A DNA stretch of 64,000 nucleotides from VMCP01 sp964408945 (GTDB lineage Bacteria; Bacteroidota; Bacteroidia; NS11-12g; UBA955): the NCBI GenBank assembly GCA_964408945.1, contig CAYPBJ010000007.1, forward strand, positions 24,345 to 88,344. Reading direction: 5' to 3'. The notes under the pieces are model-generated. The model ran no database searches. It saw nothing but the letters and a program-made list of their open reading frames with translations, and was not told the origin of the DNA. Positions 33,566 to 40,959 of the stretch are shown here, one piece after another (positions within the stretch are counted from its first letter, which is position 1; each line of letters begins with the position of its first letter). A program made the position numbers and the translations under genes.

Positions 33566-35405
33566 TTTTCTCAATGTAAAGATTGTCAATGATGAACTCT
33601 TGACGTTCAGGGGTGTTTTTGCCCATGTAATATTTCAATAGTTTTTCAATGTTTGCATCTTCTTTGAGAATGACCGGTTCTAACCTGATGTCGTTGCCAA
33701 TGAATTTACCAAATTCGTCGGGTGAGATTTCTCCCAATCCTTTGAATCGGGTGATTTCGGGCTTAGGACCTAACTTTTTAATGGCATCTTGCCTTTCTCT
33801 GTCTGAAAAACAATAAATGGTTTCTTTTTTATTTCTAACCCTGAAAAGGGGAGTTTGTAAAATGTATAGATGTCCATTTCTTACCAAATCAGGGAAGAAT
33901 TGCAGAAAGAAAGTCATCATCAACAACCTGATGTGCATTCCGTCAACGTCGGCATCGGTAGCGATAACAATGTTGTTGTACCTCAGGTTTTCAAGCGACT
34001 CTTCGATATCTAGTGCGTGTTGAAGAAGATTGAATTCTTCGTTTTCGTAAACAATTTTCTTTTTTAGTCCGTAGCAGTTCAACGGTTTACCTCTCAGAGA
34101 AAATACCGCTTGAAGATCAGGATTACGGCTCTTGGTGATGCTTCCGCTTGCTGAATCTCCCTCGGTGATGAACAAAGTAGACTCGTATCGTTCTTCCTTT
34201 TTGTGGTCAGGAAGGTGGGTTCGGCAATCGCGCAACTTTTTGTTGTGGAGGTTGGCTCTTTTGGCTCTTTCCTTGGCCAGCTTTTGAACGCCTGCCATGT
34301 CTTTTCTTTCTCTTTCGTTCTGAAGGATTTTCTTGATCAGGGCGTCTGCGGTTGCTGGATTTTGGTGGAGATAGTCGTCTAGTTGTTTTTTGACAAATTC
34401 AAAAACGGCAGATTTTAGGGATTGTCCGCCGGGCTCCATTTCTTGGCTACCCAATTTGGTTTTGGTTTGACTCTCAAAAACGGGTTCTACCACGCGTAAA
34501 CTCACTGCCGCCGTAATGGAACTTCTGATGTCAGCGGCATCATAATCTTTCTTGTAAAACTCACGAATGGTTCTGACATAAGCTTCTCTGAATGCCTGTA
34601 GGTGAGTTCCACCTTGAGTAGTATACTGTCCGTTGACAAAAGAGTAGTATTCTTCGCCGTAAGCCTCTGTATGGGTCATTGCAATTTCAAAGTCTTCGCC
34701 CTTAAGATGAATGACGGGATATAATGCACTTTCCGGTGGTACTTTGGTTTCTAATAGGTCTAAAAGTCCTCTTCGAGAAGCAAAATTCTCACCGTTGTAT
34801 TTTATGGTCAGTTGACTGTTGAGATAGGTATAGTTTTTAACCTGCTCTCTGATGAAATCTTGAATGAACCGGTAATTTTTAAAAATGGTATTGTCGGGTT
34901 CAAAAACCAACAACGTTCCGTTGGGTTGATCAGAAGATTCTTCATGGTGATCACCGGTCAGTTCACCTCGATTGAATTCAGCTCGTTTTGATTTTCCGTC
35001 TCTGAAACTTTGTACTAGGAAATAGCTGCTGAGAGCGTTTACAGCTTTCAGACCCACCCCGTTAAGTCCCACAGATTTTTGGAAGGCACGGCTGTCGTAT
35101 TTACCACCGGTATTGATTTTGGAAACCACGTCAACTACCTTCCCCAAGGGAATTCCTCGTCCAAAGTCTCTGACGGTTACTTTTTCATCAGTGATGTTCA
35201 CTTCTATGCGTTTTCCATTGCCCATCACGTGCTCATCAATGGAGTTGTCAATAACCTCTTTAATGAGAACGTAAATGCCGTCATCGGGCGATTTTCCGTC
35301 GCCCAATTTGCCAATGTACATACCTGGTCTCAGTCGGATATGTTCTTTCCAATCCAGACTACGAATTTCGTTTTCGGTATATTGTGGTTGCAGTTGGTCA
35401 CTCAT
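33546..35405 (-). CDS. parE: DNA topoisomerase IV subunit B
   Basis: A 619-residue type IIA topoisomerase ATPase subunit. The GHKL ATP site is visible (IKEVIDNSIDEHVMGNG, DFGRGIPLG, VGLNGVGLKAVNALSS), followed by the transducer domain and the TOPRIM domain with ITEGDSASG and DADVDGMHI. The length agrees with ParE of Bacteroidota, which is shorter than GyrB. The partner ParC lies 16 kb away at 52045. With ParC it decatenates daughter chromosomes. It is divergent from the lipoprotein gene at 35486. Confidence 0.93.
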   Translation of the reverse strand: MSDQLQPQYTENEIRSLDWKEHIRLRPGMYIGKLGDGKSPDDGIYVLIKEVIDNSIDEHVMGNGKRIEVNITDEKVTVRDFGRGIPLGKVVDVVSKINTGGKYDSRAFQKSVGLNGVGLKAVNALSSYFLVQSFRDGKSKRAEFNRGELTGDHHEESSDQPNGTLLVFEPDNTIFKNYRFIQDFIREQVKNYTYLNSQLTIKYNGENFASRRGLLDLLETKVPPESALYPVIHLKGEDFEIAMTHTEAYGEEYYSFVNGQYTTQGGTHLQAFREAYVRTIREFYKKDYDAADIRSSITAAVSLRVVEPVFESQTKTKLGSQEMEPGGQSLKSAVFEFVKKQLDDYLHQNPATADALIKKILQNERERKDMAGVQKLAKERAKRANLHNKKLRDCRTHLPDHKKEERYESTLFITEGDSASGSITKSRNPDLQAVFSLRGKPLNCYGLKKKIVYENEEFNLLQHALDIEESLENLRYNNIVIATDADVDGMHIRLLMMTFFLQFFPDLVRNGHLYILQTPLFRVRNKKETIYCFSDRERQDAIKKLGPKPEITRFKGLGEISPDEFGKFIGNDIRLEPVILKEDANIEKLLKYYMGKNTPERQEFIIDNLYIEKNDLVEV

Positions 35406-35473
35406 TGTAGCAATTTTAACTCAATAATTGCAAATGCTGTTCGCAAGTTTTTCACAACTGCGATGGTAATGCC

Positions 35474-35481
35474 TATTTTCG
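35474..35481 (+). promoter_or_regulatory. Near-consensus -7 box (TATTTTCG)
   Basis: One mismatch to TAnnTTTG, ending 4 nt before the ATG at 35486, in the spacer divergent from parE. Confidence 0.35.
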
Positions 35482-35485
35482 CAGT

Positions 35486-36046
35486 ATGAAAAGGTTTCAG
35501 CGATTGTTTTTTTTCGGGGGATTTTTAATCTTCTTAGGATTTCTAGCATCTTGCCAATCTGAAATTGACCGTGACCTCAAAGCGGTAAATGAATTGAAAG
35601 CACTTCTTCCTGAGGATGTCAACAAACTCAACATTGATAGTTTGCCTCGCAACGCTGATTCAATCTTGGAAGCCTTTATAACGAAATATCCTAAACACGC
35701 CGAAAGCGAATTTTTGTGTTTTCAATTGGTCAATGTAACCGGAAAGCGTGGCGAGACGGAGAAGTTAAAATCGGCACAATGGGCAGACTTCTATTTGAAA
35801 AATTATTCATCAAACAAGGCCCGCAGGCTAGATATGGCGTTATACGCCGCCTATTATTTTGAGAAATTCGGTGTTTACGATGAGGCTTTGAGGCTTTACG
35901 AAATGATTAGAGATAGTTTTCCTGATAATCCGTTGAGTCAAGGTGCAGCTCAGTCCGCCAAAATGATTCGCAGCGGTTTGGTGACTCCTGAGCAACAATT
36001 AGAGGCGTTGTTGAAACAACAGGGCGATTCTGTGAAATCTAAATAA
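35486..36046 (+). CDS. Lipoprotein with TPR-like helical repeats
   Basis: 186 residues. A signal sequence with lipobox (FLASC, Cys near residue 23) precedes a helical domain whose spacing (ADSILEAFITKYPKHAESEF, then AAYYFEKFGVYDEALRLYEMIRDSFPDNPLSQGAA) fits two or three tetratricopeptide-like hairpins. This suggests a protein-protein interaction role in the envelope. The function is unknown. The epimerase gene starts 1 nt downstream, so the two are cotranscribed. Confidence 0.65.
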   Translation: MKRFQRLFFFGGFLIFLGFLASCQSEIDRDLKAVNELKALLPEDVNKLNIDSLPRNADSILEAFITKYPKHAESEFLCFQLVNVTGKRGETEKLKSAQWADFYLKNYSSNKARRLDMALYAAYYFEKFGVYDEALRLYEMIRDSFPDNPLSQGAAQSAKMIRSGLVTPEQQLEALLKQQGDSVKSK

Positions 36047-36047
36047 T

Positions 36048-37091
36048 ATGAAGATTTTAGTCACTGGTGCCACCGGATTTATTGGCAGTCATGTAGTTCA
36101 GCAATTGCAACGAGCAGGCCATGATTTGGTATTGTGCCATCGTGAAGGCAAGTCTAGTTGGAAGTTATTTGATTCTGTTGCCCGTATTTACAATGCATCT
36201 CCAAATGGACAAGGTCATTCTGTTCACGATGAGGGGATGTTGCGCTTTAAGGGTTCTTTGAAAGAATATGCGGAAAGATTGATTCCGTATGAATTTTCAG
36301 ATACAGAATTGTATTTGAGTGAGGGTTTTGAAAAGGTATCGGTTGACTTGATAGATTACGATGAAGTTTTAGAGTCGGTGAGTTCTTCAGATTTTGATGC
36401 GGTGGTTCACTGTGCAGCGATCATTTCTTTCCATCCAAAAGACAGAGAAAAAATGCTTCGAGACAATGTTGAAGGCACCCGTAATTTGGTCAATGCGTGT
36501 TTAAAAAAAGGCGTGAAAAACTTCCTACATGTGAGTTCAATTGCCGCATTAGGAAGACCTGTTGAAGAGGGCCCCATCACCCTTGACACACCCTGGGAAG
36601 AAGATTCGCCGTACAATACTGATTATGCGTTAAGCAAATACTATGCTGAATTAGAAGTTTGGAGGGGAAAGGAAGAGGGACTGAATGTGAAGGTATTTTA
36701 CCCTGGTGTGGTTTTGGGACAAGGAGATGGAAATACCAGTTCAAAGCAAGTGATTGATGTGGTGAAAAATGGCAATCCACTTTATCCAGTGGGCTCCAAC
36801 GGTTTCGTATTTGTTGAGGACCTCGCCAAAAAGATCACTGATGAATTGCCATTTAGATTGGAAAATGAAAAACAACGATTCTTGTGTGTTTCACACAACC
36901 TCACCTTCGAGAAATTAATAATTTCAGTGGCTGATGCCTATGGTTACAAGCCGGCTAAATGGCCGTTGAAGGGCACTATATATGGATTAGTTTACGGAGT
37001 TGCTCAGTTCTGTGAATGGTTTGGGATACGCATTCCCATCACCACGGAGTTGATGAAAAGTACCAGTAAGGCTTCTGTGTATAAAGACTAA
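36048..37091 (+). CDS. NAD-dependent epimerase/dehydratase family protein
   Basis: A 347-residue extended short-chain dehydrogenase. The Rossmann loop is VTGATGFIGSHV (residues 4-15), the active-site Tyr-x-x-x-Lys is in YALSKYYAELEVW, and a central NAD-ribose segment (VVHCAAIISF) is present. It resembles the dihydroflavonol-4-reductase-like members that act on sugar or terpenoid ketones; the substrate cannot be named from sequence. It is cotranscribed with the preceding lipoprotein gene and convergent with the gene at 37102. Confidence 0.8.
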   Translation: MKILVTGATGFIGSHVVQQLQRAGHDLVLCHREGKSSWKLFDSVARIYNASPNGQGHSVHDEGMLRFKGSLKEYAERLIPYEFSDTELYLSEGFEKVSVDLIDYDEVLESVSSSDFDAVVHCAAIISFHPKDREKMLRDNVEGTRNLVNACLKKGVKNFLHVSSIAALGRPVEEGPITLDTPWEEDSPYNTDYALSKYYAELEVWRGKEEGLNVKVFYPGVVLGQGDGNTSSKQVIDVVKNGNPLYPVGSNGFVFVEDLAKKITDELPFRLENEKQRFLCVSHNLTFEKLIISVADAYGYKPAKWPLKGTIYGLVYGVAQFCEWFGIRIPITTELMKSTSKASVYKD

Positions 37092-37101
37092 ATTTCGGAA
37101 A

Positions 37102-37797
37102 TTAACGAGTAGGTGAATAAGGGCTAACGTAAGTGCTCTTTTTGGTGGTTTTTTTCTTGAAATCACCGCGTTTCCAAGCTTCAAAGAATTGCATCCAAGC
37201 GGTTGGACTTAAATACCTCTGGGGAGGGACTTGATTGTAGTAATATAACTGTTCGGCTCTATTTCGAGCAAGCAACGCTTGAGCTTGAGATGCATCTGCG
37301 GGTCGTTGACGGAGTTCTTCCTTGACAGCTTCATTTTCAAGGTTTTTACGGGCTCTTTCAAGTGGGTCATCAGGAATATCTCTATTGACAAATTCGTGAT
37401 TGAATAAGGTTTTCAGTGGAAGTGCTTTAATGAAGATTGCAGACAAATGGATGGTGTCTTGGGTCATTAATTTTACTACAGAATAGCGGTTACTTGAAAG
37501 AGTATCGGGAATGACGTGATATGAACTGACTTTTTCAACTTGTACAAAATACACAGTATCGCCTTTTCTAACAACAACATCAAAGAATCCATTGTCATCT
37601 GAGTAGCCTATGAGTCCACGCCTAGAGCTTTTGATGCTTACCAATGGAATTGGTTTTAAGCTATCAGAGGTGAGTACCAAGCCGGTGAACAAGATGTAAG
37701 GATTATTGTTTTGGGGTTTGCGTTGAGCAAATAGGTGATTGCTAAGAAGAAGGAATACAAAGAGAGCGAATATCCCCCGAAAAGCCCCGAAACTCAT
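37102..37797 (-). CDS. Exported carboxypeptidase-regulatory-like domain protein
   Basis: 231 residues. A signal peptide (about 1-24, ending LFAQ) is followed by a beta-sandwich of the CarboxypepD_reg type (YILFTGLVLTSDSLKPIPLV, DDNGFFDVVVRKGDTVYF, about 30-110), then a helical Arg/Glu-rich C-terminal part (DDPLERARKNLENEAVKEEL) and a basic tail ending SPYSPTR. Such domains are common at the N-termini of Bacteroidota TonB receptors and as small periplasmic proteins. The function is unknown. It is convergent with the epimerase gene, with 10 nt between the stop codons. Confidence 0.7.
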   Translation of the reverse strand: MSFGAFRGIFALFVFLLLSNHLFAQRKPQNNNPYILFTGLVLTSDSLKPIPLVSIKSSRRGLIGYSDDNGFFDVVVRKGDTVYFVQVEKVSSYHVIPDTLSSNRYSVVKLMTQDTIHLSAIFIKALPLKTLFNHEFVNRDIPDDPLERARKNLENEAVKEELRQRPADASQAQALLARNRAEQLYYYNQVPPQRYLSPTAWMQFFEAWKRGDFKKKTTKKSTYVSPYSPTR

Positions 37798-37823
37798 ATT
37801 TACGAAGATAATGAAAAATTAAC

Positions 37824-39062
37824 TTAGGGCATCAACCAACCTACGAGGATGGAGAATAATACGACCAAGGGAGTAGAGATTTTCTTAGAATAAAGCATGA
37901 TCACGGTGGTGGTAAGGACAAAAAGATGTGTAGATATTTTTGACGAAGGAAGATTTTGAATATTGATTAATAGTTGTTCGCAAAGAATGAGTGATGCGGC
38001 CAAGATGAAGCCAACGGAAACGGCAAATATTCCGGGTATAGATCTTTGCAAACCGGAGTAATTTTGCAATATGGACCAAATGGGATAGGCAAAAAGTACG
38101 AGAAGTATTCCGGGTAGAAAAACAGCAATAAGTCCAATGAACCCACCTAAAATTTGGCCCGATTCCTGATAGCCTGCATTTCTCATGGCTACGGCGTTGG
38201 TATAAACTGCTAGGTTGAAATTGGGTCCTGGTGTAGCTTGAATAGCTCCAATACCGGTATTCAATTCATCGAGGGTTAGTCTCTTTTTATGGTGCACGTA
38301 CTGCTCCATTGTCATAGCTGCCAGCACGTTTCCCCCTCCAAAGGATAGGGCGCCCATTCGGTAGGTATTTTCAAAATAAACCACGGGTTGGAGCCATTTT
38401 GATTGAGTTTTATACTTGCTCAGCAATAAGCCACCCACACCTACAACTGTAAAGATGATGAAAAAAACAGTGAGGTTTCGCCATTTGATTTGAGATTTGG
38501 GAAGAATGGTTTTAGGGCCGGAGTATTTTCCAAATTTTGCGCTAATTAGGGCAGCCAAAACTACCCCAATGGGAAATATCAAAGGAGTATGTATGGCAAA
38601 GCCAAGAATACCAGAAACTATAAGTATGCCCCAATTTAGAGGTGTTTTTTCCATCCATTGGCTCATGCTTAGGAAGCCGTAAACCATGAATCCCACAACG
38701 GTTGCAGAAATGTATTGCAGTTGATGTGCTGACAAAAACTTGGGAGATAGGGCGAGCATTAACATGAGGGCTGCACCGGGTAATGCCCAAAAAAGAACGG
38801 TAATTATGGCTAGTTTAGGGCCACCCAATTTTAATCCAACCGTAGTAATGGTTTGGGTGGTGGTAGGACCAGGTAACAAATTACAAAATGCCGTGATTTC
38901 AATAAGGTCATCTTGACTGATGAAACGTTTGCGTTCAATCAACCGTTTTTTAAAATGAGGAAGGTGCATTTGCGGCCCACCGAAGGCAGTTAAACCGAGC
39001 CACAAAACCGTTTTCAGAAACTGAAATTGCTTGCCTTTTTGTATGTTTGTGGACTCATGCAT
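37824..39062 (-). CDS. chrA: Chromate transporter (ChrA/CHR family)
   Basis: A 412-residue inner-membrane protein with two homologous CHR domains. The first contains the family signature FGGPQMHLPHFKKRLIERKR; the second contains the SFGGGNVLAAMTMEQYV segment, the usual proline/glycine-rich reentrant motif repeated. Members export chromate or related oxyanions; substrate specificity is not proven. The ATG at 39062 is preferred because the earlier start codon in frame is a TTG. That ATG and the ATG of the divergent lipoprotein gene form one palindrome, ATGCAT (39057-39062), so the two coding sequences overlap by 6 bp. Confidence 0.85.
   Translation of the reverse strand: MHESTNIQKGKQFQFLKTVLWLGLTAFGGPQMHLPHFKKRLIERKRFISQDDLIEITAFCNLLPGPTTTQTITTVGLKLGGPKLAIITVLFWALPGAALMLMLALSPKFLSAHQLQYISATVVGFMVYGFLSMSQWMEKTPLNWGILIVSGILGFAIHTPLIFPIGVVLAALISAKFGKYSGPKTILPKSQIKWRNLTVFFIIFTVVGVGGLLLSKYKTQSKWLQPVVYFENTYRMGALSFGGGNVLAAMTMEQYVHHKKRLTLDELNTGIGAIQATPGPNFNLAVYTNAVAMRNAGYQESGQILGGFIGLIAVFLPGILLVLFAYPIWSILQNYSGLQRSIPGIFAVSVGFILAASLILCEQLLINIQNLPSSKISTHLFVLTTTVIMLYSKKISTPLVVLFSILVGWLMP
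39042..39049 (+). promoter_or_regulatory. -7 promoter box (TATGTTTG) lying inside the divergent chrA gene
   Basis: Full match to TAnnTTTG on the plus strand, ending 7 nt before the ATG at 39057. Because chrA starts at 39062 on the other strand, this box is within chrA coding sequence. Confidence 0.5.
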
Positions 39063-39680
39063 AATTTCGACACTAAAATAGTCCAAAAATCACGAAACCC
39101 TTTGATTTTGTTGGGTTTTTTGTCAATTATTTTGACTCTAGGTTTAGTTGCTTGTACAAGTAATGGCAATTCTGGATCTGATTCAAAATTAGAACTTCGC
39201 AATGCCATGCAATTGAAATTGGATTCTGCTTGGTCACAATTGAATGATATTCGAGGTCAATTTCATTTCGAAATTGATGAGTTCGAAGAACGTAAAACAG
39301 AAATGGCGGCCCAAAGAATCAGAGCTAATTTCATACCTGGCAATGCTCTTACTGAAGATGATAAACTTCAATTCAACATATATAACGAAACATTCAGGGT
39401 TTATAAAACCGCAGCCAACCAATATAAGAATGCGGTATTAATGGCAGAAAATGCTTTTTACAACCTAAAAGGGCTTGAGACCCGTGTAAAGAAAGGAGAT
39501 TTTGATCAAGATTTAGAGGGCTTCAAAGAGGAAATGAAGGGTTTGCAAAAAGAACTTGATGAGTGTGAGTTGAAAACTATTGATATTACTGATAGACTTG
39601 ATACTGTAGAGCCCTCATATCAAAGGGTAAATGAACATGTGAATCAGTTGCTAGATCGACTGGTTCCTGAGAAACAATAG
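39057..39680 (+). CDS. Lipoprotein with coiled-coil helices, unknown function
   Basis: 207 residues from the ATG at 39057. A hydrophobic segment (PLILLGFLSIILTLGLVAC) ends in a lipobox with Cys near residue 36, so the signal region is long with a polar N-terminus. The rest is helical and charged (about 55-205; e.g. FKEEMKGLQKELDECELKTI), suggesting coiled coils. The 3' end overlaps the convergent GSCFA gene by 37 nt. No family was recognised. Confidence 0.65.
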   Translation: MHNFDTKIVQKSRNPLILLGFLSIILTLGLVACTSNGNSGSDSKLELRNAMQLKLDSAWSQLNDIRGQFHFEIDEFEERKTEMAAQRIRANFIPGNALTEDDKLQFNIYNETFRVYKTAANQYKNAVLMAENAFYNLKGLETRVKKGDFDQDLEGFKEEMKGLQKELDECELKTIDITDRLDTVEPSYQRVNEHVNQLLDRLVPEKQ

Positions 39681-40396
39681 GTCTCTTTAAATCGTTCAAA
39701 CACCACGTTGATGGCTTCATCTGTGGGGTGTGCTTGGTCGGGTTTGTAAAATTTCAGGTCTTTAAGTTCTTCTGTAACTATTTCATAACTAGGAAAATAC
39801 TCTATTTGACCATTAGATTCCACGCAAATTTCATACAGCGCAGCTCTCAGAAGGGCTTTGCTAACTGAATTTGTTAATAGTCCATCTCTCAAATGTCTCA
39901 CCGGCGAAACGGTAAAAATGAGTTTTGCCTTGGGATTTATTTTGGGGACGGTGTTTTTTATTTTTTCGAGGGATGTTTTGATTTCAGCTATGGTTAACTG
40001 CCGTTTGCTGAACTGATTTTGCGGCAGTTTTTGACAATTCCCAACCCATTGATTGTAACTTGTGTGTTCGTAAATGGTTGCTGTGCCTAATGTGATAAAA
40101 ACGTGAGTGGCGTTGATTAGGTGTGATTTTGATTCAATCAGTTGATTCCTGATTTGTTCGGTAAGTGCAGATTTAGAGGTATTTTGAAACCGATTAGCAA
40201 ACAGCAGACAATGAAAGTTCTGTTGATATTCAAAAAAGGGTGGAACCTCTGATTTGTAGAGGTATTCAATGGTTTCGGCCAATGCTGTAGGCGAAAAAAT
40301 GGTGCCAAACGGATTGGAATAGGAAGGGATTTCTAACTGCAGGGCTCGTTGATGCATTTCTGCTGAAAAACAAGACCCCATGAAAAACAGATTCAC
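39644..40396 (-). CDS. GSCFA-domain protein, short at the N-terminus
   Basis: 250 residues starting at a GTG (40396); an in-frame ATG lies at 40381. The GSCFA signature is present at the very start (FFMGSCFSAEMHQRAL), with YSNPFGTIFSP, VFITLGTAT, FTVSPVRHLRDGLL and the final DQAHPTDEAINVVFERF as in SGNH-hydrolase-like GSCFA proteins. Other members, from memory, carry roughly 40 residues before the first motif; here an in-frame TAA just upstream forbids them, so either the start is genuinely short or the N-terminus was lost. Enzymatic substrate is unknown. It overlaps the lipoprotein gene tail-to-tail by 37 nt. Confidence 0.85.
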   Translation of the reverse strand: MNLFFMGSCFSAEMHQRALQLEIPSYSNPFGTIFSPTALAETIEYLYKSEVPPFFEYQQNFHCLLFANRFQNTSKSALTEQIRNQLIESKSHLINATHVFITLGTATIYEHTSYNQWVGNCQKLPQNQFSKRQLTIAEIKTSLEKIKNTVPKINPKAKLIFTVSPVRHLRDGLLTNSVSKALLRAALYEICVESNGQIEYFPSYEIVTEELKDLKFYKPDQAHPTDEAINVVFERFKETYCFSGTSRSSN

Positions 40397-40412
40397 GCAT
40401 GCAAATTAGTCC

Positions 40413-40420
40413 TATTTTTG
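40413..40420 (+). promoter_or_regulatory. -7 promoter box (TATTTTTG)
   Basis: Full match to TAnnTTTG, ending 5 nt before the ATG at 40426, in the spacer divergent from the GSCFA gene. Confidence 0.5.
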
Positions 40421-40425
40421 CTGAT

Positions 40426-40764
40426 ATGCACGCTTTGCGCAAGAAAGAGAACTTCCACATTGTGTTGTGGTTAGTGAAAGATTTTGCTTGGATTATGGAT
40501 TACAAGATCTTGGGACTTTCCATGGCTATTCCTACGGTGTTGTTGGCCATTTATTTAACATGGTATTCAAGAGCGGATAAGACCGAGTTTGCGCACAATC
40601 TTGCGGTTATGTTTTGGATATGCGCCAATGTCATTTGGATGTTTGGAGAATTTTATTTGAATGATACCACGCGTTCAATTGCTCAGCCATTTTTTATAGC
40701 AGGTTTGGCTGTGCTTGGAATTCACTACATAACGAAAATCCCGCGAATGCGGGATCTCCGTTAA
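40426..40764 (+). CDS. Small membrane protein of unknown function
   Basis: 112 residues from the ATG at 40426, chosen by its -7 box 5 nt upstream; an earlier in-frame start at 40399 overlaps the box. Three hydrophobic helices are visible (ILGLSMAIPTVLLAIYLTW, NLAVMFWICANVIWMFGEF, PFFIAGLAVLGIHYITKI). No family was recognised. The last codons coincide with a GC-rich hairpin at 40738. It is transcribed upstream of icmF but separated from it by 195 nt and a promoter. Confidence 0.6.
   Translation: MHALRKKENFHIVLWLVKDFAWIMDYKILGLSMAIPTVLLAIYLTWYSRADKTEFAHNLAVMFWICANVIWMFGEFYLNDTTRSIAQPFFIAGLAVLGIHYITKIPRMRDLR
40738..40755 (+). other. GC-rich hairpin overlapping the 3' end of the small membrane protein gene
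   Basis: ATCCCGC-GAAT-GCGGGAT is a perfect 7-bp stem. It is inside the final codons of the gene and lacks a T run directly after it, so it is not a textbook terminator. The 195-nt spacer that follows (40765-40959) contains nothing else recognised except the icmF promoter. Confidence 0.4.
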
Positions 40765-40925
40765 CCAAACTAAACCAATAAAAAATAACAACTACAAGAC
40801 GCTGAATTCAATAGAATGTTTTCTGAGTGTTCGTCATACTTGAGTCACAATCGGTAAAAAACATCTTCTAAAGAACGAGCTATAGTCTCTAAACACAAAA
40901 AGGGTGTTTATCCCCCAAAAAAAGA

Positions 40926-40954
40926 TTGAAAAAGACCAATTTGGGTTAAATTTG
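40926..40954 (+). promoter_or_regulatory. Promoter of icmF (TTG then TAAATTTG)
   Basis: TTG at 40926-40928 and TAAATTTG at 40947-40954, 18 nt apart, match the Bacteroidota -33 and -7 elements. The -7 box ends 5 nt before the ATG at 40960. Confidence 0.6.
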
Positions 40955-40959
40955 CGGCT

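Noticed and set aside
40765..40959. Cobalamin riboswitch upstream of icmF
   Set aside because: The 195-nt spacer shows no recognisable B12-box or pseudoknot arrangement, only the promoter at 40926.
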